64,000 nucleotides of DNA from Ctenosaura bakeri (GCA_948474755.1 CAOLHI010004272.1:61714-125713); one strand, 5' to 3'. Shown: positions 24,742-37,080, counted from the stretch's first letter. Program-made: numbers and translations. The notes: a model not told the origin generated them from the letters alone.

Positions 24742-25582
24742 TACACAGTTGTCACTCCACTTTTGTGAGGGTTAGGGGAACAGAGCCCTCGTGAAAGTGG
24801 AAAAACCATGAATAACTCCTTATGTTCCCTGTCCTACTCCCTTCCGGGACTTCCCCCTTCCTATTTCCATGCAAAAGGGAAGGGAATCAGGGTGGGGGAA
24901 GGCTCACACCAGGCTTCCTTTTGGAGCACTCCTTTCCATTCCTATGCATTATGCTGCAGTGCAGAGAACTTGTGCAAACCTTCCCCATTCCTTTCCATTT
25001 TGCCTTGGCACAAGTTCTCAACACTAGGGCAAAATGCATAGGAATGCCAGGGGGAGCTCCAGAAGGAGGAAAGGAAGGCTGATATGAGCCTTCTCCCACT
25101 CCCTTTCCCTTCTGTTTTGCATGGGAAGGGAAAGGAGGGAACTTCGGAGAGAGAAAAAGAAAGATCATGTGAACTTTCCTCCACTTCCTTTTCCCTTCAG
25201 TTTTACAGGGGAAGGGAAAGGAGACACCTCTGGAGTGCAGAAAGGAAAGCTCACATGAGCTTTCCCTCACCCTGCCTTTCCCTTTCGTTTTGCATGGGAA
25301 GGGAAAGAAGAGATCTCCAGAGGGGAAAGGAAGGCTTACACGAGCTTCCCTCCCTTTCCCTTCCATTTTGCATGGGAAGGAAAAGGAGGGAGCTCTGGAA
25401 GGGGTAAAAGGAAGGCTTGCATGAGCTTTCCTCCCACTCCTTTTCCTTTCCATTTTGCCATGGTACAAGTTCTTTGCACTGGGACAAAATGCACAGGAAT
25501 GGGAGAACGGCAGGAGGTATGCACACTCATGAATAATCAAATTCAAAAACATCAAGCCAATGAATGTAGAGGGACAAGTGTA
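24742..25582. mobile_element. Tigger-like non-autonomous element carrying 87-bp tandem repeats
   Basis: The termini TACACAGTTGTCACTCCAC and, on the other strand from the right, TACACTTGTCCCTCTACATT are inverted with TA at the ends, as in Tc1/mariner-pogo elements. Sub-terminal CATGAATAAC/CATGAATAATC also pair. The 236-codon minus-strand frame across it is a product of the repeat and is not a gene. Confidence 0.65.
25090..25475. repeat. 87-bp tandem repeat array inside the Tigger-like element
   Basis: The landmark TTTTGCATGGGAAGGGAAAG or close variants begins near 25,113, 25,200, 25,287, 25,365 and 25,452, giving spacings of 87, 87, 78 and 87 bp. Each unit also contains a pyrimidine-rich CCTCC-CTTTCCCTT arm complementary to the purine-rich arm, so every unit can fold back. 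Confidence 0.8.
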
Positions 25583-26136
25583 TTTCCTAAACAGCATAAA
25601 TCAAATCTTACAATATCTAACTGCAATAAAGACAACAAAGCCAGTCCAAAGAATACCAATCACACAGACTCCTCAATATTTTAATTAAAAGATACATTGA
25701 TCTGGTCAAAATAATCTTATTGTGAAAGAACAACTTGGATCCTTTAGAAAAGGAAAGAATACGGTTGACCAATAGTTCACTTTGCATCACTTAATAGTAA
25801 AGTACACAGGAAATATGAGTCAACAAGCTTTATTTAGCTTCTGTGGATTTAGTGGCAGGGTTTTGATCTTGTGTTGAGGGCTAGTTGTGATGAAATTATT
25901 GTAGACTTATTACTAATATATATCTCCTAACATGGACTTGAAAATTAGGGTGGGTCATTTTAGCCAACAAAATTTCAGCTACCAGTACAGTTCATGAACA
26001 AGACTAGTGCAGGACACTTCTCTGCTTGAGCCAAAGAACAAGGTGATGCTCACTTTTCATGTGTAAAAAAGCTTCCAAGATACCAAGTTGGATCTTTCAT
26101 CAACACTGGTGATGAGGCAACATTTTCTACTCTAAT

Positions 26137-26290
26137 ATACACTAAAGAATTGCAAAGTGGTTCATTGCTGCTCACCCCAAATAAGTACATAGTAATTGTA
26201 CATTATATGCAACAGAAACCAGTCCAGAATATAATCAATAGAGGAAGATAGTTTAAAAGTTAAAAGGCAGGCTGCAGCACATATAGCACT
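26137..26290 (+). repeat. Unclassified dispersed repeat, copy 2
   Basis: AATATACACTAAAGAATTGC, then TTCATTGCTGCTCACCCC and ACCAGTCCAGAATATAATC match the segment at 22,870. No terminal repeats or tail allow classification. Confidence 0.6.
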
Positions 26291-27480
26291 CTCATCCTTG
26301 CTGTTTTGCTCTGCGTCTCTAAATGTGCCATATGAGAGAGTGACTCACTCTGCATGATAGAATTGACCCTGTTTTTTAAGTCTTTCTTTTTAAAAATCTT
26401 TTATGAAAACACTACTAATAAAAATCTAAAAAGTTCTCAATTCCACTCTCCCTCAATTCATTCCAGCACATTAGAGAGCTTTTTACAAATTTGGGGGAGA
26501 GTGTATTGGGGGGCTGAGGAATTAGGGGCACAAAAAGGTATTGTGGGCTACACGAGGCACATTTTCTTCACCCTTCCTCTAAGCACAAGTCAAAGCTAGA
26601 AGTTGCATCCTCTTGTAACGTTCTCCTGTAGTGATCTCCATACAATTCATTTCCTTTAAGACACTGTGTTTAACAAGGAAAGGAATGCATCTGCCAAATG
26701 CTGTCAGGGCACTTTTGATAATCACCATTTTCTATGGGATTTCTTTAGGAAAGTAAATATTCTCTCCTATCTTTTTAAAAGAGATTCTAGTACCAGGTAG
26801 ATAATGCCTGTTTTAGGCCACAATAGTAATCACAGTTTCAGGATCTGAACAAGCCTGGAAGGGCCTCAGGACTGTATACTCCCCTTGCCTGTTCCAGCAT
26901 GACTGTAAGGAGACTGGAAGCTTTGGTTTCTGTTCTCAACTAATTTTGTATGGAATTCAGTACTGTAGTTACAGATGCATCTAGTTACAGATCTGTAACT
27001 GATCCATCTCCACAAACATTATGTAGTCATGATCATGGCTCTATTGTCACAATTGTGAATGCTCTCCCAAATCTACTTTACAACGCAGCCACTGGATCAG
27101 GTAAAGGAAGTCCATCCAGCTGGTTATTAGGGAACAGAAAGATGACTTCATCATTCTCTTCCCACCAGCTGGCAAGGCTGTGAACCAGCAGAACCAGGAC
27201 TGCTATCACAAGTCCTCACTGCAGCCTCAGTGGCTGACAGAAGTGGGATGAAAATATCATCTTCCTCATTCATCAATGGCCAGCTGAAGAGACCTTCTTC
27301 ACCTGATTCAACACTGCCTAGTAAAGCAGATGGGGAAGAGTCAGATAGGAGGCACTACTTATTTATGCATACGCAACTAACTAGGCAATGTAGAATTCCG
27401 GCTACAGTTTTTGTATGAACCAAGAATGTTGTTAGTTACTAAGAACAATTTAAGAAAACAAGGCAGAATTTTAAATCACA

Positions 27481-27926
27481 TGCCCTTTTCGCATAGCAGT
27501 GCACAAGCGAAAGGACCCCTTGAGTGTCGCATAAATGTCAGGAGTCGTCTGCATGAGGCACTCCCATTTCTGCCACGCTCAAGGTCCACAAGTGCAGCAA
27601 ATACGCATTTTCTTATTTTCGGCTTTTAGCTGAAAATAAGCTGTGCTTCCGCAAGGCTCACGGGCCTGGGCAGCACTCACCTGCAGTGTGGAGTCTCTGA
27701 AGCTGGACCTGTTGCGCGTCCTCTCTCTCCTCAGTGCAGCCTACAACTCCCAGGCTGCACTGTGGAAGGAAGGGGCGGGGTGCGGGTGGGGCTCTCGTGC
27801 GAGCAGGAAGGAGCTGTGGAGCCCGAGCAGCAGGGAAGCAGGAGGCTTGCAAGAGCTTGCCTGCCCAGGCTTTTCACGCAAGGCCCACACTCCAGCAGCG
27901 TTAGAAGGTAAGCTGCGGAAAGGGCC
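27481..27926. mobile_element. GC-rich GGCC-ended non-autonomous DNA transposon, copy 1
   Basis: Left end TGCCCTTTTCGCA; right end TGCGGAAAGGGCC; flanked by ACA on both sides (27,478-27,480 and 27,927-27,929). The inside is GC-rich and partly palindromic (CAGTGCAGCCTACAACTCCC / GGCTGCACTG). The same family is at 50.6 kb. Confidence 0.65.
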
Positions 27927-30900
27927 ACAGTTTGGAATGATGTGTTTCATTAAACCGTCCTTACAGCTAAGCACTGTTTGTGAGGTTTAGATATAGGACG
28001 TAACAATGGTTGGCTGAAAATGGAAACAAAGGTTTTGATTTCCTTAGGCTGTGGCAGAAGAATATAAGGGAGCTGGAAGCAAGAGAGTCCTGAACCTTGT
28101 CTGCATAATGCGTAAGGATGCTTGAACGTAAGGATGCTTGAACATAAAGATGGAGAATCTCAGGCCACGAGGCTGAATCTGTCTTTTCTCGGTTTCCTGG
28201 TGAGCCCTGGCAGCAACGATACCACTCTTTGATAGTTTCCCAGCTTCTGTTTGCCCCCTTCTAAAGGGTTGAAATGCATCTCCTGAGGGTTAGTTACTGA
28301 AAATTGCTGAAACTAGATTTCAGGCTGAAAGAGATTGGTTTAATAAAACATGGGGACTATTTCACTGAGTTCCCAGTGTTTGTACTACACTATGTAATGG
28401 CCAAACAGCTCTCTAATAAGATAGTAAGAACTGCTATTAATCATGTTTCTAATCAAGCCACCAGTGATTTTGGTCAGTGTTTGATCTGGGCAGGAAGAAA
28501 CATCTAATGGCTAGTGCTTGGTCACAAATGCTTATTCAAGAGCTTCAAACAATACTTGCTGAAAAAGTAATAACAAAACTGCTAGTCTAAAAGTTCCAGT
28601 GGCCTTGCAGGAGTAAAAAGGAATAGTTATCTTCTAGTATGTTGCCCTTTCCTGCTTTTAGAAGCTCACACAGGTTGCTGTGTAAAAACTTGGTTTTTTT
28701 CCATGGCTTCCAGTAAAGTGGCATGAAAAGCCTCTTTGTATGGACTGTAGCTATGGCTGAAACAGACAAACTACTGCTAGTACTATCCCAAGAAGTGGTA
28801 TGAAAACTTGAATAGTACTGGCTTTCTGCAAATTTAAAACAGAAAATTCTGCAGCAACACAGTGATTCTCATATTTCATATATTAAGCCAAGCTAAGAAA
28901 AACTTTTTTGTCAGTTTTATTAAATCTGCAACCTGAGGCAACTACATCTAAGAATATATAAGGGGTATTCTTCTTTGTTGATTCATGAACAGGAAGACAA
29001 TAATATGTACATGTTGATGAACTGAATTGCTCCACAACGCACACAACATTTTCATCATCCAACATTGTCAGCACTAGCGTGCTTAAGACAAGAAATGGCT
29101 CTCCACCTATTTCTGAAGGTTTTCAAATGTTTACAAAACTAACAAATCTCACTTTCAGACAGAAGCACAAAGGTGCTCCTTCTACCCTGTGAAGTGTTAA
29201 AAAGGGAGGGTGGCACCACACATATTAATGAAAATGAAACAGAACAAGCATGTGGGTGGGCAGAAGTTTTAAAGCTGCATTCATAAAAGGCTGAGGGAAT
29301 TTGAGAAGGACAAGAAAAGGCAGTATCTCAGGCTTAAAGGCATTTTATGAACTTTTCATATTATTTTTTACTTTTCAAAAATTCTCTGTAAGCCCCACAC
29401 TTCTTCTTTTTCTTGTGCTAGAGCACATGTTAGGTTTTCCAACATTTCATCTGGAAACCTATGCAAACCTACCTACCAGTATAAATTTCAGTAGGTCATA
29501 ATAATTTTACCTCCTTGTGAGTTATGTTATCAGCAGGTCAAGCTGTTGCTAAAGAGAAAGCCAAAGTGTTTGTCCCTGGTTAGATGGCATTATTTGGTAA
29601 AGTATTTATTTTCATTTCTCTTTTCACATTTTTCATAAACAGAAAGGATAAATGCGACATGTTTTTAAATTTTTATTTTATTTTAGCTTGTGTACAGAAG
29701 CTCTTATACTCAGAATCTGATTGCCCTTCTTTGTACTAAGGTGAACACTTCTCTCAGGGCTGGCTTTCTCCAACCCTTACACATATTCACTCCCTGTAGC
29801 ATATGGCGTTGGCCACTTGTGTGAGTCACCTGGAGCTGTTTGTTCCACAGGCATATTTCCTGCAGTTCAGCTGCTCTTTGCTTGAGGAACATTTGTCATG
29901 GATTATGTAGGTTGACCCTGGGGGCACTGATGAGCCCTTGAAGTGCCAACCCTCTTTCTCTCCTTTTAACTATGTTCAGCTTGGGGGACAGAGAGGCAAA
30001 GAATATGAGAAAAACAGGGATTGATTCCTGGTTTTCTCACTCCAGCTCTTCACACACTCCCACTGCATTTTTCTCCTTCCCCATGTCCCAGCAATTTCAG
30101 ACAAAAAATGACTCAGAGGATACAAGGATGAGAAAACATGAATACATCAGTGAGATAATGTAGAGAGTCCTCATACTTCAACTCACACACTTGAATATCC
30201 ACCATTATTTTCCATTCCTCCCACAACAGTTTTAAGGTACTGTGGTGCTACGGATAGGATGACAGGCCTATGAGCAAAGAGACAGGTCAGACAGCAGGGG
30301 ACACTGAATTTTTTAAATAAGTACTTCGTACTTGGGAGACTTGGCTGTCATCTCACCCCATTCCAAATGGCTGACCAACAAAATGGACAGATGGAAAATA
30401 GGTATGCAAATGCACAGCTTTTGAAAAATAGGGGTGGCCAACCTATTCAGCCCAGTATGTTGTTCCCTCATTCTAATTAACTTCAGCATCCCAAATCCTT
30501 TAGCTGCAACTTTATGTTCTTCAGATGTGTTGAACTGCAATGGCTGAAAATGATGGCAGCTATAGCCCAATACACACAGAAGGCAGCAAGTGGGGGGCGG
30601 GCATTCCAGAAGTTCCAAATTCAGACTAAGAAATACAGTTGTAGTGTTGTCTTTAGGTTTGATTTTGCGGGGAGGGAGTTTCATTTCAGCAGCTGTAGCT
30701 ATGAAAACAGGAGATCCTGTTTTTGATACACATTGTTGCACTGAAACAGTGTAACAGCAGCTTCTCTCAGAAATAATGAGTTTTAGTTACAGTGTAAACA
30801 AAAAATTCTAGCATACACGCAAGTCTTTAGGATTCATCCTTGATTCTCAAATTGTTATCTTTATAATGTTGTAATTTTAAAACTTCTAAATGACATTAAT

Positions 30901-31689
30901 AGTTCAATTTACTTTCCAGTCATCCATAACTTATTTACCCTTAAGCATGTTTAAAGAACAATTATTTCCTGTAACTGTACAAAAAAGTTACTAAAGGAGC
31001 TCATTCATCTATATTCTGAAGCAGTTTGTTGTTCCTATATAACATGCAGACCTCTTATTAGATACTTAACAACTAACAAGAACAAATCTGAATGGCAGAG
31101 TTTATGGAGAATCTTGAATTTCTCATTTAGCTCTATTGTTTAGATTTTAGAAAAGACATATTAATTGGTAAGGACACAGTTCTGGGAGGTGTCTTCCTGC
31201 ACAAATACTGCTGAAATGAATAGGAGTTATGCAGAACACTGTTGTGCATTTGCATAGCTGCTATTCAGTTCAGTATAAGACTATTTCTACATGGACTGGG
31301 CCCATGCAATACAAGTCCATGCATGCTTCCTTAGAGGCAAGCCCCCCTGAGTTTAAGGGGACAATTTCCCCAGAAAACATGCCTAAGATTGTAGCTTCAT
31401 TGCATGTTCTTCAAAACTTTTTTAAAAAATCATTTGCTAAAAAATATGAAATGCGTCTGTCTGGACTTCAAACTATTTTTATGCATTTCATAGGGGTGGC
31501 TTCAGTCCAAGTTAAATCTATAAAATCTGTCTAGTGTACATGAGCTCTTTTTCTGGGAATCCAAAGAAATGTGCCTCTTAGAGGGTTTTCTTAAGTGTGA
31601 AGTCACTGCTATGTTCCTTTCACTCCTTGACACCTCAGGGAGATTGAAATAACTTGTTTTTTTTAACACGTTAAGCAGCTCAGTCTTAA

Positions 31690-31750
31690 ATGTTCTCTGG
31701 GCAACAAAAACTTTTCAAGTTTGACTCTTCCGCTGCTGCTGCTGCTCTGT
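31690..31750. other. Short CTG-type run next to the 5S-SINE
   Basis: Contains about five GCT/CTG units (31,731-31,747) immediately before the SINE tail. Low-complexity only. Confidence 0.5.
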
Positions 31751-31751
31751 G

Positions 31752-31970
31752 CATGTACATGCATGTATGTGACTTCAAGTCACCTGTTGACTTATGGCAA
31801 CCTCATGAATTTCTTAAGGTTTTCTTAGTTTTGCCAGTCCTTTTCTTCAAAATACAGCCTATAGCAGCTCGTATTCATTGGTAGTCTCACATCCAAAAAC
31901 TAACCAGGACTGGCCCAGCTTAGCTTCCAAGATCAGATGGGATATGGTACCTTTAGGGTATTTAGGTGAC
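31752..31970 (-). repeat. 5S-rRNA-derived SINE, minus orientation
   Basis: The right part is the complement of a 5S rRNA internal promoter: GGTAGTCTCACATCCAAAAA, TAACCAGGACTGGCCC and AGCTTCCAAGATCAGATGGG. The left part is the body and tail complement GACTTCAAGTCACCTGTTGA. A 5S head on a SINE body is the SINE3 type. Confidence 0.8.
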
Positions 31971-34289
31971 CCAACAGCTGCTAAGACAATTGACGGAGAA
32001 GAAACAGAGTCTGACTTAGATGAGGATTCTTAAATGGGGAACTGGGACCTAATGATACCATATGATACTCCATGGGCAAAGGGCCTATGTGGTCTTGAGA
32101 CCACATACACCCCCTGGCTATTTTTGCAGCCATCAACCCCTCCAGATTGCTTAGACCACCCTTTTCAATCCTGGAAGCCTTCAAAAGCAGCAATTCATCT
32201 TTTAAATAATTTTCAGAACCCCATGCATCATTAAGCATCTAAAAACATAAGTGGATATTTGTTTTTCATATTTGGGGGCCATTTTTGGCTGGATACATAG
32301 CCTCTGGAGGGCCCAGGGGCCAGATGATTGCCCTCCTATTCTTTTGCAGCTGCCCATGGTCCCTCTATGGTAATTTTACAGCTAGGTAACAAAAAAAATG
32401 AGAACTGACACCAGTATTGGCTAATCACACCAATAATCATGGAATCATACCCCTTTTTCATGGACTTCTCTCCAGAAGTCCTTCATGAGTATGGTTCTTG
32501 ATCTACCTGCTCAGTGTGGGGATACCACCTTGCTCTTGGATCTGGGCTGAAAGGAGAGGAACATGGCATCCAAGAAACAGAACCTCCTTGTCCTCTTTAA
32601 GTAGATCCTTCACATGTCCAAGTTGTACCAGATCCTCTCTAACTCCCTGGATTGCAAAAGACAGAATGATTGCAGGATCACTTCCTGTGCCCTGTGGAAG
32701 GTGGAGTTCAACTCTGGGATGAAGGACAGGTCGAGCTTCAACACCACTGAGTCTGGCCTGATGAGACAGAGTTCCTTGCATGCTGAAAGAGCCCCTAGTT
32801 CTGACACTCTGCATGTTGAGGTGATGGCTATGAGAAAAAGGACCTTCAAGACAGGTGTTTCAAGGAGCCTTCACTCAGCTGTTCAAATGATGGGACAATT
32901 AGGGCTTTCACGACCATTTGCAAGTCCCAGGATATGAAACAGTGTATTGTCAAGAGACAGAGAAGTTTCAGTCTTCTGAGCAACCTTTGGACATGAGGGT
33001 ATGAAGAAATCTTGGTCTTTTGTGCATGAGATAGTAGGGAGGTGATTGCTATGATTTGCCTCTTTATGGTGCTGGGGCACAAAACTGTCTCCACTCCATC
33101 TTGGAGGAACACAAGGGAAATCCATCAAGTCAGCGTGCTTGAACCTGCACCATCTGCAGAAGACGCCGAAGGTGTACTCATATATTCTGTTTGTGGATAC
33201 CCTTCTAGCGGTCAGGATGGTACCAACCACCTTCTCAGAGTATCTGCAGCAGTTCAGAGTGCTCCGTTCAACTGCAGGAATGGAATTGTCATATCCCCTT
33301 GGATATGATGGTTCCATGGAACTGGTCTGGGGTGGTGTAAGCAGGTCTGACTGTGCTGGATGGGCCATGAAGTCCAATATCACGTTCATGATATCAGAAA
33401 ACCAAGCACTCCTTGGCCATGCTAGAATGATCACAATCACTGGTGCCTTCTATCTATGAATCTTTCGCATTGCCTTGGAGAGCAGTGCCACTGGTGGGAA
33501 GGCATATAGTTCTCACAGCCACTGGAGAGATACGACATCAGTGCCTTTGGCCCTCTCTGTTTAAAATCTTGAGATTAATCTCTCCACTTTGAAGTTTGCT
33601 GGTGAGGTGAACACAGCCACGTCTGGTCAGCCAAACCTCTGAGTGATCAGCTGGAAGACTGTTCCCTAGATGATGTTGGTGCAGCTAAGCCAGCCCATCT
33701 GGATGTCCAATGCATGCTGGAAGTATTCTCCCTTTATGGATACCAGATTTATTTTTGTCCAGACTAGAAGCTTCTGAGGATCCTTCAGGAGGGCCCATGA
33801 CCATCACTCCTTTGTGATTCAGGTAGGCCTTTGTAGTCATGCTCTCTCTCTTGATCAGAACTGCCTTACCTTCCATGATACTTTCAGGGCTATTCTGACA
33901 GCCCTGAGCTTCAACTGGTTGATGCTGTGCGTCTGCAATTTTAGGTCCCATCTGCCTTGTGCCAGGTATGGACTGCAGTGGGCTCCCCATCCTCTCAGGC
34001 TGGCATCTGTGGTAATCTGGATCTTGGGTGGATCCCACATATCCCTCTCCTTGTTGACTGCAGGGAGATACAGCAGTCTAGTGACTGTATCACTTGCTTG
34101 GGAATCGTGAAGGAGCACAGTCTCCCGGCTGTGATGGCCTCTTGGTGTGGAAGCAGAAGCCACTGGAGCAGTCTGGTGTCCAGATACGCCCACAGTGGGC
34201 ACTTGATGGTGGACATCATCAGTGTTCACAGGTGTGCCAATAGAGAGAGAGGTTCGATGCGGGGGTGCTCTTGACTGTTGTGATTGTGT

Positions 34290-35213
34290 TGTGATCAATG
34301 TTGTGATCAATGACTTGGATGAAGGAGTGGAGGGCATGCTGATCAAATTTGCAGATGATACCAAACTGGGAGGGGTTGCTAAGAGGATAGGATCAAATTT
34401 CAATACGACCTTGACAGATTGGAGAGCTGGGCCAAAGCTAACAAAATGAATTTCAACAGAGAGAAATGTAGGGTCCTGCACTTGGGCAGAAAAAATGAAA
34501 GTCACAAGTATAGGATGGGGGATGTGTGGCTGGATAGCAGTACATGTGAAAAGGATCTAGGAGTCTTGCTAGATCACAAGCTGAACATGAGTCAGCAGTG
34601 TGACACGGCAGCCAAGAAAGCCAACAATTCTTGGTTGCATCAATAGGAGTATGGTGTCTAGATCGAGGGAGGTAATGGTACCACTCTATTCTGCATTGGT
34701 TAGGCCTCATTTGGAATACTGTGTCCAGTTCTTGGCACCTCAGTTCAAGGATGTCGACAAGCTGGAACATGTCCACAGGAGGACGATCAAAATGGTGAAG
34801 AGTCTGGAAGCCAGGCCCTATGAAGAATGCCTTAGGGAGCTGGGTATGTTTAGTCTGCAGAAGAGAAGGTTAAGAGGTGACATGATAGCCATGTTTAAAT
34901 ATTTGAAGGGTTGTCATGTTGAGGAGGGAGCAGGCTTGTTCTGTACTGCTCCAGAGACTAGGATAAGGAGCAATGGATTCAAGCTGCAGGAAAGGAGATT
35001 CCACTTGAACCTCAAGAAGAACTTCCTGATGGTCAGAGCTGTCCAGCAGTGGAATATGCTGCCTCGGAGTGTGGTTGAGTCTCCTTCTTTGGAAGTTTTT
35101 AAGCAGAGTCTGGATGGCCATCTGTTGGGAATGCTTTGATGGGTGTTCCTGCATGGAAGGGGTTGGACTCGATGGCCCCTGGTGTCTCTTCCAACTCTAT
35201 GATTCTATGATTG
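34290..35213 (+). mobile_element. CR1 LINE, 5'-truncated, inserted in DIRS copy B
   Basis: Encodes the C-terminal part of a CR1 reverse transcriptase: FADDTKLGG near the left end (the catalytic ADD box), then CEKDLGVLLDHKLNMSQQC, YSALVRPHLEYCVQF and LRELGMFSLQKRRLRGDM. It ends with the CR1 hallmark TATGATTCTATGATT at 35,199-35,212. DIRS homology resumes directly after it, which shows that it inserted into the older DIRS copy. Frameshifts make it inactive. Antisense to SLC38A1. Confidence 0.9.
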
Positions 35214-35564
35214 TTTTGCCAATGGACTGTATCCTCTCCTGGGTGACAGAGACTATCCCTGTTCTTGTGTCAATCCTCACTCCAAGGTGCTGGATCTCCT
35301 GGAGTCTTTTCAAGATTGATTAGTGACCCATACATCAAAGAGCTGAGGCTCTGTACACATCCCTTTCCCCTCAGTTGGTAGGAGGTCAATCTGATCAGCA
35401 GATTATTGAGGTACAGATAAACATGGAGAAAGAGTCAGTTTAGAGAAGCATTCTCCATTCCCCTGGGGGAAACCTGGATCCCAGGGTGGGTGGTCCTTGT
35501 CTGGGAGATGGAGACCAAGAGACCTGACTGCCTTTCTCAGCAGTACAAGAAAATTCTCTGCTTA

Positions 35565-35930
35565 AACCGTCAAAAAATGGAGACTCCACCATGCTCTGAG
35601 GCAGCATATTCCACTATCAAACTGCTCTCACTGTCAGAAGTTTCTTCCGAATGTTTTTGTGGAATCTCTTTTCCTGCAGTTTGAACCCATTGCTCTGTGT
35701 CCTACTCTCTAGAGCAGCAGAAAACAAGCTTGCTCCATCCTGCATATGACATTCCTTTAAATATATTTAAACATGGCTATCACGTCACCTCTAAATCTTC
35801 TCTTCTCCAGGCTAAACATACCAGCTGCCTTAGCTGCTCCTCACAGGGTGTAGTTTCCAGGTCTTTTACCATTTTGGTTGCCCTCTTCTGGACATGTTTC
35901 AATTTGTCAATATCCTTCTTGAACTGAATT
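35565..35930 (-). mobile_element. CR1 LINE fragment, opposite orientation
   Basis: On the minus strand it encodes SNGFKLQEKRFHKNIRKKLL and CHMQDGASLFSAALESRTQ, the same RT C-terminal region as the neighbouring CR1. It lacks the ATTCTATG end. DIRS gag-like homology continues to its right (CAGAGGCCAAGGCCTCCTCC, matched in copy A near 15,861). Confidence 0.85.
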
Positions 35931-36839
35931 ATTCTGGAAGCTGGTAACCTTCGTCAGAGGCCAAGGCCTCCTCCTCCAGTTCACTGAGGTCTTGTCTAGG
36001 CCTCTCCTGGATTGTGTGGCCTCTGAGTTCTGACTGCCTGTGCCTGCCACCTCTGGAGCCAAACTACAATCAGACTTTATCCATGGTGGGCCATGCTGCA
36101 CTGGGCTTGAGGAAGGGGAGGGGGAGAGAAGCCAAGTGTCTACCCACTCCCTCAATCCCCTCCAATGGTGGTGTCCTGGCCTGCCAGTGCTAGCCCACCT
36201 GGCACAGCAATGGTGAGGGCCTCCTGGGAGATTATAACTTGGAGCTAAGCTGCTAGTTCATAGTCCTGTGGGGCAGCCCCATATTCACCTCTTCCCCATT
36301 GGCCTCTGAGTCACTTACCTCCTCAACTCCAGGCCTATTTTGAGCTGGGCAGTGGTAGTATGCTGAGCTAGCTGCGCAGAGAGTTCTTCCCTCCCCTAGA
36401 TGCTCATGTTGCTCTTTCCCTGGTCCCTGCCCCTCTGATGCTAAGCCCTGTCCTTCCGCAATGGGGGGAAGAGTATTCAGAGAGAGGTGAGACCTCTTCA
36501 GGCCTCACTGCCTTGACCATCCATCAAGAGTAGCCCTTTTCTTTCACAGTTCCAAAAAGGGATGGAGAAGAAGAAAGGGTGAAAGCACAGGATCAAAAAG
36601 TAAGGTGAGTGAAGAAAGAAAGCTTAAAGAGTGTTAAAAAAAAACAGATCAGAAAAGCAGATGAGGAACAGCACCAAGAAAGAAATAAAGGCAGGCACTG
36701 AGGCAAGCAAGAGGAAGGGGAAAAAAGAAAAGAAAAACACTAATTCTGGAGTGGCTATAGCTATAGCTTTACTGTTTTAAATCCATGTGCTTGAGTGACA
36801 CAGAGAAACATCTCCTTTCAGAACAATAGGCAAGACGAA

Positions 36840-36975
36840 GACTGACCTCATGAGAGTTGCTACCCCATGGGGGGACTCTCTAAGGTCTTTTTCCTGTCTA
36901 TTGGAGCAAGTGGGAGGAGCAAAACCCAAACATAGAATTTCCTTTCTCTACTGGGAAATTTAATAGATGTATGTT
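36840..36975 (+). repeat. DIRS copy B terminal repeat
   Basis: GACTGACCTCATGAGAGTTG, then TACCCCATGGGGGGAC and TTTCTCTACTGGGAAAT; homologous to the terminus of copy A at 16,838-16,985. Confidence 0.7.
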
Positions 36976-37080
36976 AGAAATGAGGACTGAACACTCCATT
37001 ATGAAGAAACTAGAGAGTGATGGTTGACTTTCTGAATGTTAACCAATTGCCCCTTAAATGTGATGCCCTTTTCACATTAT

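Larger units (their letters stand above)
32490..36975 (-). mobile_element. DIRS-type retrotransposon, copy B (3'-truncated, interrupted by CR1)
   Basis: On the minus strand from the right: terminal repeat (about 36,975-36,840), gag-like region (36.3-35.93 kb), RT remains (35.45-35.21 kb, YLNNLL in place of YLDD), RNase H (about 34.05-33.85 kb, ITTDASLRGWGAH), tyrosine recombinase (33.45-32.49 kb; RRVSTNRIYEYTFGVFCRWC and TSTCRVSELGALSACK). The 3' terminal repeat and ICR present in copy A are missing; homology stops near 32,490. Two CR1 pieces interrupt it. All frames are broken. Sense orientation relative to SLC38A1, like copy A. Confidence 0.85.

Noticed and set aside
24742..25582. CRISPR-like array
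   Set aside because: Repeats are contiguous without unique spacers and the genome is vertebrate.
24887..25597. 236-codon minus-strand open frame
   Set aside because: It is read through the 87-bp tandem repeat of a non-autonomous transposon; the peptide is a repetition of FPSHAKQKGKG-like units with no domain, and similar frames occur on the other strand.
34600..35139. 179-codon plus-strand frame as a host gene
   Set aside because: It is the C-terminal part of a CR1 reverse transcriptase, bounded by the CR1 3' end and interrupted upstream by frameshifts.
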